Shown here piece by piece: positions 43,985-52,455 of a stretch of 64,000 bases of DNA. Under the pieces are notes generated by a model. It saw only the letters and a list, made by a program, of their open reading frames with translations. It did no database searches and was not told the DNA's origin. Position numbers and translations under genes: made by a program. Source of the DNA: Paenibacillus naphthalenovorans (GTDB taxonomy: Bacteria > Bacillota > Bacilli > Paenibacillales > NBRC-103111); contig NZ_FNDY01000023.1 in the NCBI RefSeq assembly GCF_900099895.1, positions 1 to 64,000 of the forward strand. Reading direction: 5' to 3'. Each line of letters starts with the position of its first letter. Positions within the stretch are counted from its first letter, which is position 1.

Positions 43985-44347
43985 TTATCCGTGCATCACA
44001 TGCTGAAGCATCTGAACGAAAATTTGTTCGATATGCTCGTCATCCAGCGAGTAGAATACCGTTTTGCCGGCTTTGCGCCGCTTCACGATGCGCAGATTGC
44101 GCAGATAACGCAGCTGATGGGAAACCGCCGACTGCCCCATATCCAGCACTTGTGTCAGGTCGTGCACACAAAGCTCTTTTTCCAGCAGCGTATATATAAT
44201 TTTCACCCGGGTCGGGTCCCCCAGCACCTTGAATATATCGGCAAGCGCCGATGCAGTCGGTTCCGGTATCAAATCTCTTTTCAATTCGGCAATCATACCG
44301 GTGCCCGTGCAGGGATCATCGCATTGTTCGTTAAGGAATTTGTCCAT
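43985..44347 (-). CDS. ArsR/SmtB family metal-sensing repressor
   Basis: 120 residues. Winged helix with LADIFKVLGDPTRVKIIYTLL, LCVHDLTQVLDMGQSAVSHQL and the wing RRKAGKTVFYSLDD. The alpha-5 metal site is complete: DEH-x10-H-x2-H (Asp and His in DDEHIEQ, His in LQHVMHG), the pattern of Zn/Co sensors such as CzrA and SmtB. The alpha-3 position is CVHD rather than CVCD. No metal exporter is adjacent, so its targets lie elsewhere. The metal could be Zn, Co or Ni. Confidence 0.93.
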   Translation of the reverse strand: MDKFLNEQCDDPCTGTGMIAELKRDLIPEPTASALADIFKVLGDPTRVKIIYTLLEKELCVHDLTQVLDMGQSAVSHQLRYLRNLRIVKRRKAGKTVFYSLDDEHIEQIFVQMLQHVMHG

Positions 44348-44462
44348 GTCCCCACCGCCCCTTTTTGGTAAGCTTAACTATCCGTCCAATCATTATAGCA
44401 GAAAACAGAACGGTACGCCGCCGACATCACAGCAGGCTGAGACAATCCCATATCCATCCATA

Positions 44463-45914
44463 CTACCCGTTGTATTTTTGAATGAGCTTCATCTTTAGGG
44501 CCCACGACGCGGGGCTAAGATTGACCCTGTACAATTCGGGATTCAATATGCGGAGATATTCCGGCCAAAAAAGCTGGAGCTGTTCTTGGTGAAACCGACG
44601 GATGTCTTCCAGCTTCGGCAGTGAATAAACCAGCTCGCCATCGATATAAATAGGTTTTAAAAGGGGGACTCCCTCATAATTAGTGACGATTTTATTTTTA
44701 TACGGTTGCAGGGGATCAAACAATTTCAGAGGCTTGCCCCGCCGCACGTCGGTCTCGTCACTTTGAGCAATGTAATCCGCTTCCGCTTTTCCCGTCTCTT
44801 TATTGATAATGCGGTAGATTTCTTTGATGCCCGGATTGGATACTTTTTCCGGATTGCCTGAAATCTTAATTACCGGCTCGTATGCACCTTTCTTTTCTCT
44901 TGCCACGAGTTTATAGACACCGCCCAAGGACGGCTGATCCGCCGCGGTAATTAACTGTGTCCCCACTCCCCACACGTCTATTTTCGCTTGTTGGGCCTTC
45001 AGGTTAATGATAATATTTTCATCAATGTCGTTGGAGGCGATGATTTTTACATAAGGAAGTCCCGCACGGTCGAGCATTTCTCTGGCTTGCTTGGATATGT
45101 AGGCCAGATCCCCGCTGTCTATCCGGATGGAGTTCATTCTTTTCCCCTGCTGCTCTAACAGTTTTGCCGTTTTTATCGCATTAGGAATCCCGCTTTTTAC
45201 CGAATCATAAGTGTCCACAAGTAAAGAAACCTGATCGGGAAGCGCTTCAGCGAATTTTTGGAAGGCTTCTTCTTCCGTATCATGATCCTGGATCCAGGCA
45301 TGGGCATGGGTGCCCTTGGTAGGGATGCCGAACAGCATGCCGGCCCGCAAGTTAGAAGTCGCATCAAAGCCTGCAATATAGGCCGCTCTGGCCCCCCACA
45401 CCGCCGCATCGGCCTCCTGCGCTCTTCTTGTTCCAAACTCAAGCAAGGTCTCATTGGCAGCCACCTGCTTGATCCGCGACGCTTTGGTTGCAATGAGCGT
45501 TTGGTAATTCATAAAGTTCAGCAATGCGGTTTCAATCAACTGCGCTTCAAATATACGGGCCTCAACGCGAATTAACGGTTCATTCGGAAAAACCAACGTC
45601 CCTTCCGGCACGGCGTGGATGTTACCGGTAAACCTGAAGTTTTTCAGCTCGTCCAAAAATCCTTCCTTATATCGCTCCTCCTGCTGCCTCAGATAATGAA
45701 TATCCTCATCGCTGAAGGTTAACTGCCGGATATAATCTACAATTCTCTCCAAGCCCGCAAAAACGGCATACCCGTTGCCAAACGGCAGTTTTCTAAAGTA
45801 AGCCTCAAACACGGCCTTTTTATTCAATGACCCCTGCACCCAATGGGCATACATCATATTGATTTGATATTTATCCGTATGCAGAGTTAAATGTGAATAA
45901 CTCAATTCGCTCAC
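44463..45914 (-). CDS. pncB: Nicotinate phosphoribosyltransferase
   Basis: 483 residues. Typical blocks are LTLHTDKYQINMMYAHW, ALLNFMNYQTLIATKASRI, LEFGTRRAQEADAAVWGARAAY (its core FGTRRAQEAD), TKGTHAHAWIQ with the catalytic His, LVDTYDSVKSGI, IRIDSGDLAYISK and ASNDIDENII. It makes nicotinate mononucleotide in NAD salvage; nicotinate dinucleotide is also the LarB substrate. The GTG at 45914 is adopted, but TTG 45905, 8 bp after GGGAG, is an equally good start. Confidence 0.95.
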   Translation of the reverse strand: MSELSYSHLTLHTDKYQINMMYAHWVQGSLNKKAVFEAYFRKLPFGNGYAVFAGLERIVDYIRQLTFSDEDIHYLRQQEERYKEGFLDELKNFRFTGNIHAVPEGTLVFPNEPLIRVEARIFEAQLIETALLNFMNYQTLIATKASRIKQVAANETLLEFGTRRAQEADAAVWGARAAYIAGFDATSNLRAGMLFGIPTKGTHAHAWIQDHDTEEEAFQKFAEALPDQVSLLVDTYDSVKSGIPNAIKTAKLLEQQGKRMNSIRIDSGDLAYISKQAREMLDRAGLPYVKIIASNDIDENIIINLKAQQAKIDVWGVGTQLITAADQPSLGGVYKLVAREKKGAYEPVIKISGNPEKVSNPGIKEIYRIINKETGKAEADYIAQSDETDVRRGKPLKLFDPLQPYKNKIVTNYEGVPLLKPIYIDGELVYSLPKLEDIRRFHQEQLQLFWPEYLRILNPELYRVNLSPASWALKMKLIQKYNG

Positions 45915-46199
45915 TCCCTAATTAAAACTATGGCCAATGCAGCCATGATTGAAACATCGAATGTATATAATCTGATGATACGAATTGGGAATGACCGCTT
46001 TCAGAGCCTCCCCCGAGGCACCTTCATTTTCCGGGATGAAGCTGCTATATATAAAGTACCGTAAATTGCCCGAATCAACAAGAATGCTCCATGAAAGAAT
46101 GCGCCCGGTCTCCCCGGTTTTCGCCTTCTCCAATACAGACCGGCCCGGTTTACGCAGCGATTTGGGGTTCGTTATAATAAAAATAACTATTATTACGAA
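45915..46199. other. Intergenic region left of the composite transposon
   Basis: Promoter region of pncB and insertion site of the transposon. A 71-codon frame on the minus strand (45918-46133) would start at TTG without a good site and is not supported. AT-rich near 46175-46195, where the target repeat TTACGAA lies. Confidence 0.5.
46193..46199. repeat. Target-site duplication, left copy (TTACGAA)
   Basis: TTACGAA directly precedes the left IS and recurs directly after the right IS at 63791-63797. The inner IS flanks (after 47714 and before 62276) do not carry it. Confidence 0.7.
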
Positions 46200-47714
46200 C
46201 TCAACTTTCGCAGAGCAAAAACTAGCCTAAATCCTTGCAGCCACAGGGCTACTAAGCAATCAGATACATGGCTTGCAAAATAGAAAAACACCGCTTCGTT
46301 TGGTAAAGTGAAAGTGCGAGCAATCACTATCAAACAGAAGAGGTGTCTTCCATCATGATAGACCATCAGCCCGATCTTAATCAACTGCCAAACGAATTAA
46401 AGTCTGCTTTTCAAGAACTGAACGTCATGAAACATCTTCGACAAGCTGGGTTGCGCAAGCGATTTGGTTTCAGCTGTGCCCGACTGTTCCAACTCGTCTT
46501 TGTCCTGTTGTTTCATCAAAAGAACTGGTTTCGTCTGCTCGAGAGCAGCAAGGGAGAATCGTTTCCCGGCAAAGATGCGGTGTATCGCTTCCTCAATCAT
46601 GCCGGCTTTGCCTGGCGTCGCTTTCTGACATCACTCAGTGTCGCCACGGTACGGAAGGTCAGCACTCTTACGTCTGTCGACCGGGACACCGTCTTCATCG
46701 TTGACGATTCGATGTTCGAACGCAATCGCAGCAAGGCTGTTGAGTTGCTCGCCCGATTCAAAGATCATGCCACCGGCGCTTATTACAAAGGATTTCGTAT
46801 GCTCACCATGGGCTGGTCCGACGGGCATACCTTCTTGCCGCTCGACTTCGCGCTGCTCAGTTCAAGCAAGTCTGCCATCAACGGCATGAGCGAGAACATC
46901 GACAAACGATCGCACGGCTACAAGCGCCGTCAGGAATCGCTCCGATCGGCTCCGCAGGTCATTGCGTCCATGCTGGATCGCGCTTTGGCAGCAGGGGCGA
47001 CCGCCTCCTACGTCTTGATGGACAGCTGGTTTACGCATGCGCCTCTCATTGGCGAAGTCATTGCCCGCGGGCTCGACGTGATCGGCATGGTCAAGAATGA
47101 CAATAAGCGTTTCCTGGTTCAAGGCCGGAAGCTGTCGCTCAAAGAACTGTACGCGGCAGCGTTTCCTGTGGTGAGCAACAAGCGTGGCATTCTCCGCTGC
47201 ATTCGAACCGAGCTTGCCCCAGACATTCCGGTTCGCGTGGTGTTCGTTCGTCATCGTACGAAGAAGAATGAATGGCTCGCTATTTTGACGACAGACCTTT
47301 CCCTTTCCGTAGAGGACGTGATCCGCATCTACGCGATTCGCTGGGACATTGAGGTCTTCTTCAAGTGCACCAAATCACTGCTTCGTTTGCAAAAAGAGTT
47401 TCAAGGCCGCTCCTATGATTTGCTGATCAGCCATACGACACTTGTGTTTTCGCGCTACATCCTGCTGGCTTGGCAGCATCGGCAAAGCACCGATGCGCGC
47501 TCCTTCGGAGGCTTGTTTTATTTGCTATGCGACGAAGTCGGTACGCTCGATTGGGCGGTTGCCTTACAACAATTGCTCGATCTCATCAACGAAATTGCCA
47601 CGAAGGCCGGCAAAAAGCTTTCGGCTCTGATACAGCGTCAACTCCAGCAATGGATTGCCGTTTTGCCCAGTTACATCAAGGCTTGTTTGCCGATTTCATG
47701 CTGCGAAAGTTGAG
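46200..47714 (+). mobile_element. IS4-family insertion sequence, left copy
   Basis: 1,515 bp bounded by 14-bp inverted repeats CTCAACTTTCGCAG (46200-46213 and 47701-47714; AA/TT extend them if not part of the target). It encodes one transposase. An equal-length copy in the same orientation lies at 62276-63790; I noticed only two differences, both silent (46642 C against 62718 T; 47440 A against 63516 G). Confidence 0.92.
46355..47713 (+). CDS. IS4-family transposase, left copy
   Basis: 452 residues from the ATG at 46355 (AGAAGAGG 11 bp upstream; a GTG at 46343 is within that site). DDE residues: Asp in IVDDSMFERNRS near 117, Asp in VLMDSWFTHAP, and the Glu of the YREK signature YAIRWDIEVFFKCTK, which fits Y-x2-R-x3-E-x6-K exactly. 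These define the IS4 family. The stop codon lies within the right inverted repeat. The gene is intact, so the element may still be active. Confidence 0.93.
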   Translation: MIDHQPDLNQLPNELKSAFQELNVMKHLRQAGLRKRFGFSCARLFQLVFVLLFHQKNWFRLLESSKGESFPGKDAVYRFLNHAGFAWRRFLTSLSVATVRKVSTLTSVDRDTVFIVDDSMFERNRSKAVELLARFKDHATGAYYKGFRMLTMGWSDGHTFLPLDFALLSSSKSAINGMSENIDKRSHGYKRRQESLRSAPQVIASMLDRALAAGATASYVLMDSWFTHAPLIGEVIARGLDVIGMVKNDNKRFLVQGRKLSLKELYAAAFPVVSNKRGILRCIRTELAPDIPVRVVFVRHRTKKNEWLAILTTDLSLSVEDVIRIYAIRWDIEVFFKCTKSLLRLQKEFQGRSYDLLISHTTLVFSRYILLAWQHRQSTDARSFGGLFYLLCDEVGTLDWAVALQQLLDLINEIATKAGKKLSALIQRQLQQWIAVLPSYIKACLPISCCES

Positions 47715-48085
47715 TTCATAACACTGCCGGCCGGGGACATGGCGGACCTTATGAAATGTCTGCGGTCAAGGCGTTTCGACCCGAGCTGGTATCTGTTGAA
47801 GCCTCCGATCCGGAGCTGCATTCCGGTCGGGCGCTGTCGCCGCTTCCTTACGTTCTGGTTGAAGGCGAACCGCAGGGCTGGAATGGTTACACAGGATGCA
47901 TTCATCAAATCTCCCTTGAAGCGGGAAAGGTCATCGTGGAAGAAGCGGCAAAGCATATGAATGAGTTGATCCGCAAGTGGCTGGATGGCCGGGACGCTGC
48001 TAAACCATCCGCGTTGGATGAAGAAAGAGCGAATGTGGATTACGGGATGGATGGAGAGGGGGATCGACATCATGGATTACCGTGA
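47715..48085 (+). pseudogene. Creatininase-family protein, C-terminal remnant cut by the IS
   Basis: An open frame runs from the IS edge to 48085 with no start at its natural N terminus. Its first residues, HNTAGRGHGGPYEMSAV, followed by KAFRPELV, match the HGGxxETSxML-x-PxLV block of creatininase-family amidohydrolases, which holds metal ligands, and the end has the SLEAGKVIVEEAAKHMNELI helix of that family. About the N-terminal 60% is missing. The ATG at 47756 could express only this fragment. The family hydrolyses creatinine or other cyclic amides; the original substrate is unknown. It overlaps the next gene by 14 bp, so it was the first gene of that operon. Confidence 0.7.
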
Positions 48086-49580
48086 ACGGATTTTACAAAC
48101 GGAAGGCAGCGTGTTTCCGGGAAAAACATATACGGAGGTTGTGCTGGAGCCTGCGTTCAACGAGGCCAAACGTCATTTGCTGGGTCCGATGATGGCTATT
48201 CATAAAGCGCACTTGATCATGCTTTACGAGCAGAAGCTCATGACGTTGGAGGAAGCGAAGCAAATTGCCAAAGCGATTACCGCTCTTTCGTTGGACAAGA
48301 TAAGGCAATCGCCGTATACGGGCGAGTTCGAGGATTTGTTTTTTCAAGTGGAAAGCGAGCTTCTGGAGAAGGCCGGAGACATTGCAGGGAATTTGCATCT
48401 GGCGCGAAGCCGTAATGATATGGGTGTAGCGATATACCGGATGGTGCTTCGGGAAAAGCTATGGCACACGATGGCCTCCGCTCTCCGGTTAAGAGAACAT
48501 CTGCTTGCTTTCGCAGAGGAGCATGCGGAAACGGTGATGATAGGCTATACGCATACCCAGCAGGCCCAGCCGACGACGATGGCACACTATATTACCGCTG
48601 CTGCGGATTCACTCACTCGGGATATTCGCCGGATGAAGGCTGCCTATGCGAACTGCAACCGAAGCAGTATGGGAGCGGCGGCGATGACGACTTCAGGCTT
48701 CTCGATCAGCCGGGAGCGGATGATGGAGCTGCTGGCCTTTGATGAGCTGGTCGAAAATTCCTATGACGCTATAGGCGGAGCGGATTACCTCGGCGAAGTC
48801 GCCACGGCGCTCCAGCTGGCTGCCATTAATTTGGGTCGTGTGGTGCAGGATTTACTGTTATGGTGTACGCAGGAGTTCGGAGCCGTGAAGGTTTCCGCCC
48901 CTTATGTGCAGATCAGCTCCATTATGCCGCAAAAAAGAAATCCCGTATCCTTTGAGCATATGCGTTCTCTATTGTCCAGCTGCGCGGGCAGTGCGAATAC
49001 CGTGCTTTCGATGATGCATAACACGCCCTTCGGGGATATCGTAGACACGGAAGACGATATGCAGCCCTACGCTTGGAGAAGCTTGGAGATCATGGATCAG
49101 ATGTACCGGCTGCTATCGGTGGTGATCGGTACGTTGGAGGTGAATAAAGAGAAGCTTCTCCAGCGGGCTGAGGGAAGTTTCGCCACGGTAACTGAACTTG
49201 CGGATACGTTGGTTCGGACGGACGGCCTGTCCTTCCGGAAAGCGCATCATATTGTCAGCAGCGTGGTGAAAAAGGCTATGGCAGAAGGGTTAGCCGCAAG
49301 CGAGGTATCTCTGGAGATGGTGAATGAAGCTGCTCTTCAGGTGATTGAACGCCGTCTGCTTCTGGATGAGGAAACGCTGAAGCAATCCCTGAATCCGGTT
49401 CATTTTGTTCATATCCGTACGCTCCCCGGGGGGCCGGGTCCGACGGAAATGAAACGAATGCTGGAAGAACGCAAGCATCAGCAGACCGCTTTAAGCAAAT
49501 GGCTGCAGGAGACGCAAGACAAGCGCAGATCGGCGCTGGAGCGCTTGGATGTTGTGATGGCGGGATGGAGTGAAGCCTGA
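48072..49580 (+). CDS. Argininosuccinate lyase-like protein (fumarase/aspartase superfamily)
   Basis: 502 residues from the ATG at 48072 (GAGGGGG 11 bp upstream). Superfamily regions: NLHLARSRNDMGVA near 115, GYTHTQQAQPTTMAHY near 158 and the signature SSIMPQKRNPVSFEHMRS near 278, whose SSxMPxKxN Ser is the catalytic acid/base. The N terminus lacks the WGGRF motif of true ArgH and the overall match is distant, so it probably cleaves a different C-N or C-O bond, releasing fumarate or an analogue. No other arginine gene is near. It ends overlapping the kinase start. Confidence 0.8.
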   Translation: MDYRERILQTEGSVFPGKTYTEVVLEPAFNEAKRHLLGPMMAIHKAHLIMLYEQKLMTLEEAKQIAKAITALSLDKIRQSPYTGEFEDLFFQVESELLEKAGDIAGNLHLARSRNDMGVAIYRMVLREKLWHTMASALRLREHLLAFAEEHAETVMIGYTHTQQAQPTTMAHYITAAADSLTRDIRRMKAAYANCNRSSMGAAAMTTSGFSISRERMMELLAFDELVENSYDAIGGADYLGEVATALQLAAINLGRVVQDLLLWCTQEFGAVKVSAPYVQISSIMPQKRNPVSFEHMRSLLSSCAGSANTVLSMMHNTPFGDIVDTEDDMQPYAWRSLEIMDQMYRLLSVVIGTLEVNKEKLLQRAEGSFATVTELADTLVRTDGLSFRKAHHIVSSVVKKAMAEGLAASEVSLEMVNEAALQVIERRLLLDEETLKQSLNPVHFVHIRTLPGGPGPTEMKRMLEERKHQQTALSKWLQETQDKRRSALERLDVVMAGWSEA

Positions 49581-50611
49581 TGGCAAAGCAGCATGTCATT
49601 CCCTTGCTTGCGGTAGATGGAGGAGGCACCAAATGTCTTGCGGTACTGATAGACGAGCACGGAAATCGTTTGGCACAGGGCAGGGCGGGTTCGTGCAATT
49701 ACCAAGGAATCGGCAGAGAAGCGGCCGCTCAGGAAATTCGTCTTGCCATTGAAACAGCTATCAAGGAATGGGTTGTATCGCAGGAGAATCAGCAGAAGCA
49801 GGCGGATAAGGATATCGAAGTGGAATGTGCAGTCTTCGGCCTTGCCGGGTTAGATACGGAACATGACCGGGGCGTCCTGATCCGGTTGGTTCGGGAGGTA
49901 TTGACCAGCCTGGGTATAAAAGTAAAGCACCTTGTTGTCGAAAATGATGGATTCGCTGCCCTTTTGGGAGCAACCGGCGGTAAACCGGGCATTCTGGTTA
50001 TTGCCGGGACGGGATCGATCGTCTATGGGATCAACGTAAATGGAATGACGGCCAGAGCTGGCGGTTGGGGTCACCGGGTCGGTGACGAGGGCAGCGGTTA
50101 TTGGATCGGCAAGCAAGCGATCATCTCCATTCTTAAAGCCGAGGACGGGCGCGGGGAGACAAGCCGGCTTGGTGATCGGGTCATATCACATCTGGGATTA
50201 GCCACACCTGAAGCTTTGTTTAATTGGGTGTACGGCTCCGATTATTCTGTAGAAAAGGTGGGCGAGCTTTCCCGGCTGGTTAGTCTGGCAGCTGCCCAAG
50301 GCGATACCGTATCGCAGCGCATTTTGTCTATGGCGGGCAGCGAATTGTACATGGGAGCTAAAGCGGTCATCGACAAATTAGGCATAAGACAGAGTGCATT
50401 TAAGGTCGTTCTACAGGGCGGCGTTTTACAAAACGATGTATGGGTGCATCGTGTCCTCATGGATCAGCTGCTTCAATACGCTCCCCTCGCGGTATTGGAT
50501 TCGGTGGAAAATGAGCCGATTTACGGGGTGATGGCCATGGGGCTGTCTCACCTGAGAAAGCTGAGGCTGGCACATAGCGGGGAAGAAGAAAGGGGGAGTC
50601 CAAGCCCATGA
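49580..50611 (+). CDS. BadF/BadG-type ATPase, N-acetylglucosamine kinase-like
   Basis: 343 residues of the ASKHA fold. Phosphate-1 motif AVDGGGTKCLAVLID at 11-25, NYQGIG, FGLAGLDTEHD near 83, the second phosphate block VIAGTGSIVYGINVNG near 139, GGWGHRVGDEGSGYWIG near 155 and VLQGGVLQND near 280. This matches GlcNAc/glucosamine kinases of the BadF family more than benzoyl-CoA reductase activators. Start codon overlaps the lyase stop by 1 nt, and the end overlaps the deacetylase by 4 nt, so the three proteins are made together. It suggests an amino-sugar intermediate. Confidence 0.85.
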   Translation: MAKQHVIPLLAVDGGGTKCLAVLIDEHGNRLAQGRAGSCNYQGIGREAAAQEIRLAIETAIKEWVVSQENQQKQADKDIEVECAVFGLAGLDTEHDRGVLIRLVREVLTSLGIKVKHLVVENDGFAALLGATGGKPGILVIAGTGSIVYGINVNGMTARAGGWGHRVGDEGSGYWIGKQAIISILKAEDGRGETSRLGDRVISHLGLATPEALFNWVYGSDYSVEKVGELSRLVSLAAAQGDTVSQRILSMAGSELYMGAKAVIDKLGIRQSAFKVVLQGGVLQNDVWVHRVLMDQLLQYAPLAVLDSVENEPIYGVMAMGLSHLRKLRLAHSGEEERGSPSP

Positions 50612-51351
50612 AACGCAAGCTTTTATTTGTATTCGCGCACCCGGACGACGAGTCGTTCGGGTGCGGAGGCACGATAGCTAAATATAAGGAGCGGGGACAC
50701 GATATCCTGCTGATCTGTGCGACTTCAGGCTGCGGGGGCAGATCGGGGGAATACTGTTTTCAAACCAAGCAGGAGTTGGCTGCTCACCGCGAGAATGAGC
50801 TGCGTCAGGCCTGTTCTATTCTCGGAGTGTCGCACTTGGTTTTACTTTGTTATCCGGACGGCAAATTGAAGGAGAAGAATCCGGATGAACTCGCTCATCG
50901 GATCGAAGAAGTCATTTGTGACCATCTGCCGGACTTGGTGATTACGTTTCCGCCGAACGGGGTTACCGGTCATCTTGATCATATTGCTATTTCCAAAGCT
51001 ACGGAGCAGGCGGTGGAATCGGCAGAGCATCGGCTCCCGAGAGAGCGCTGGCCTAGCTTGTATTATGTTTCGATTCCTCACTATTATGATCATTGCGCGG
51101 CGTCAGCGCCTGCAGGCGCCACCCCTATCACGGCAAAGGTTCATATAGAAAATTACCGAAATCAAAAAGGTAAGGCGCTCCAAGCCCATCGGAGCCAAGC
51201 TTATTCCGTGAACCGTGCCTATCCCGGCGTCATGCAGGGGGATTACCGAGTGATTGGCCATTACGAGTATTATACCTTGTGCCGCGAAGCAGGCGAAGCA
51301 GTCGAAATCAAGGAAATGCCGGAGGGCATTCCGGTAAAGGAATTAGTATAA
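50608..51351 (+). CDS. PIG-L family deacetylase (LmbE-like)
   Basis: 247 residues. The zinc motif AHPDDES at 10-16 and the GHLDHIA stretch near 130 (HxxH type) are those of GlcNAc-PI de-N-acetylase, MshB and BshB. It would remove an N-acyl group from an amino sugar. Three Cys lie in CATSGCGGRSGEYC, an unusual cluster. It overlaps the sugar kinase by 4 bp and ends the operon, followed by a terminator. Confidence 0.9.
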   Translation: MKRKLLFVFAHPDDESFGCGGTIAKYKERGHDILLICATSGCGGRSGEYCFQTKQELAAHRENELRQACSILGVSHLVLLCYPDGKLKEKNPDELAHRIEEVICDHLPDLVITFPPNGVTGHLDHIAISKATEQAVESAEHRLPRERWPSLYYVSIPHYYDHCAASAPAGATPITAKVHIENYRNQKGKALQAHRSQAYSVNRAYPGVMQGDYRVIGHYEYYTLCREAGEAVEIKEMPEGIPVKELV

Positions 51352-51374
51352 TGAAGCTTTACTCTGTTTCTTAA

Positions 51375-51403
51375 ACCGTCTTGCTACAGCGAGGCGGTCT
51401 TTT
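51375..51403 (+). terminator. Terminator after the deacetylase gene
   Basis: ACCGTCTTGC and GCGAGGCGGT form a 10-bp stem with two G-U pairs, followed by CTTTTC. Confidence 0.75.
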
Positions 51404-51423
51404 CGTGTGAGATTATGTGCGTA

Positions 51424-51440
51424 TTCATTCAAAAAATGAA
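51424..51440. promoter_or_regulatory. Putative LysR operator before the first isochorismatase gene
   Basis: TTCATTCAAAAAATGAA has 6-bp inverted arms (TTCATT/AATGAA) and matches TTCATTCAAAATGTGAA at 53512-53528 in 15 of 17 positions. The region 51410-51520 is AT-rich and should hold the promoter. Confidence 0.45.
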
Positions 51441-51540
51441 AGATCATATTCAAATTGCGTAATTTACATGTTAATTTTCATGACGTAAGATAATATTGAA
51501 AATACATTTTAAACCAAGGAGGACGTCGGAAAACGGGCAA

Positions 51541-51630
51541 ATGTGCTGGGATGACTTTTATACGGAGCAGGTCAAAGCGCCTCGCTTACCCCTGCCTCTA
51601 ATACTTCTCGGAAAGGGTGATATCGTTTGA
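51541..51630 (+). CDS. Possible leader peptide (29 aa) overlapping the isochorismatase start
   Basis: A frame of 29 codons starting ATG at 51541 (MCWDDFYTEQVKAPRLP...) ends in TGA that overlaps the TTG start of the next gene (TTGA). AAGGAGG lies 16 bp upstream of the ATG, further than ideal. The overlap would couple its translation to the hydrolase. It may also be a chance frame. Confidence 0.3.
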   Translation: MCWDDFYTEQVKAPRLPLPLILLGKGDIV

Positions 51631-52340
51631 AATATGCATTTGAAGATCATTGTTGGAAAGAATTAATCCCGGAGGAAGTGCTGGAAATTTATAAGCCGTA
51701 TCATCGGGAAACTTTCGTAGGGCAGCGGCCTGCGCTGCTGGTGATCGATCTGTATAATTTAGCGTATCAGGGAGGTCCTCTCCCGGTCATTGAATTGCAG
51801 AAGGAGTTTCCCAGTTCCTGCGGCATTCATGCATGGGATGCCATTGAGCCGACGAAGCGGGTGTTCGACGCGGTTCGCTCGCTGCAATGGCCGGTCATCT
51901 ATCTCACCAGCGACAGGATGACGCGCTCCAACAGCCGCAAGGTATCCGCGACGAAACGGAAATCGTCTTCCATTAGTGAGGACGCCTATGAGATTTTTTC
52001 GGAATTCAGTCCGCAGCCGGAAGATTTGATCATTTGCAAGACGCGGGCCAGCGCCTTTCATGCCACGCCGTTAAGCGCTTATTTGACACTCCTTGGGGTA
52101 GACAGCTTGATTGTTGTCGGTGAATCCACGAGCGGTTGTGTACGGGCGAGTGTAGTAGACGCCTATTCCCATGGTTATCATACGGTAGTGGTGGAAGAGT
52201 GCTGCTTCGACCGGAGCCCGATTTCGCATCAGGTAAGCTTGTTCGATTTGCATCACAAGTATGCGGACGTGATGCATGTGGATGAATTGTTGGGGCATCT
52301 TTCACAGCGACAACCGGCTCAAGCGGTCGGAATGGAATGA
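51627..52340 (+). CDS. Isochorismatase-family hydrolase (N-carbamoylsarcosine amidase-like), copy 1
   Basis: 237 residues from a TTG start preceded by AAAGGGTGA. The Asp-Lys-Cys triad is Asp41 (LLVIDLYN), Lys138 (IICKTRASAF) and Cys171 (GESTSGCVRASVVDAY). The block around Cys and the C-terminal VEECCFDRS...LFDLHHKYADV are characteristic of N-carbamoylsarcosine amidohydrolases rather than isochorismatases or nicotinamidases. It would hydrolyse an amide or carbamoyl group. It is clearly related to the second copy at 53651 but diverged, so not a recent duplication. Confidence 0.87.
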   Translation: MKYAFEDHCWKELIPEEVLEIYKPYHRETFVGQRPALLVIDLYNLAYQGGPLPVIELQKEFPSSCGIHAWDAIEPTKRVFDAVRSLQWPVIYLTSDRMTRSNSRKVSATKRKSSSISEDAYEIFSEFSPQPEDLIICKTRASAFHATPLSAYLTLLGVDSLIVVGESTSGCVRASVVDAYSHGYHTVVVEECCFDRSPISHQVSLFDLHHKYADVMHVDELLGHLSQRQPAQAVGME

Positions 52341-52455
52341 ATGAGATCCAATCGATTGGGAAAGACCGGACTGAAGGCTTTGGTTTAAGCTGCATGATCT
52401 TCGGCTCATGACCGGTTTCTCCAAGGAAAACTGCTGCCAGTCCGGGATTAACGAC
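52341..52455 (+). pseudogene. Possible aldo/keto reductase N-terminal remnant
   Basis: Directly after the hydrolase stop, ATG at 52341 begins MRSNRLGKTGLKALV and then hits a stop. RLGKTGLK is the usual opening of aldo/keto reductases, and in another frame GFGLSCMIFGS continues in a plausible way. If correct, a decayed gene once followed the hydrolase; the LysR gene now ends at 52456. Confidence 0.3.

Noticed and set aside
45918-46133. 71-codon frame upstream of pncB
   Set aside because: Only a TTG start, no Shine-Dalgarno site, no recognisable features; probably pncB leader sequence.
46193-47720. Independent insertion of each IS copy with its own target duplication
   Set aside because: The flanks of the left copy (TTACGAA before, TTCATAA after) and of the right copy (TAGATAA before, TTACGAA after) do not match within each copy; only the outer pair does.
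48072-49580. Arginine biosynthesis (argH) role for the lyase
   Set aside because: Lacks the N-terminal WGGRF motif, is highly diverged, and has no argG or other arginine genes nearby; placed in a mobile catabolic module.
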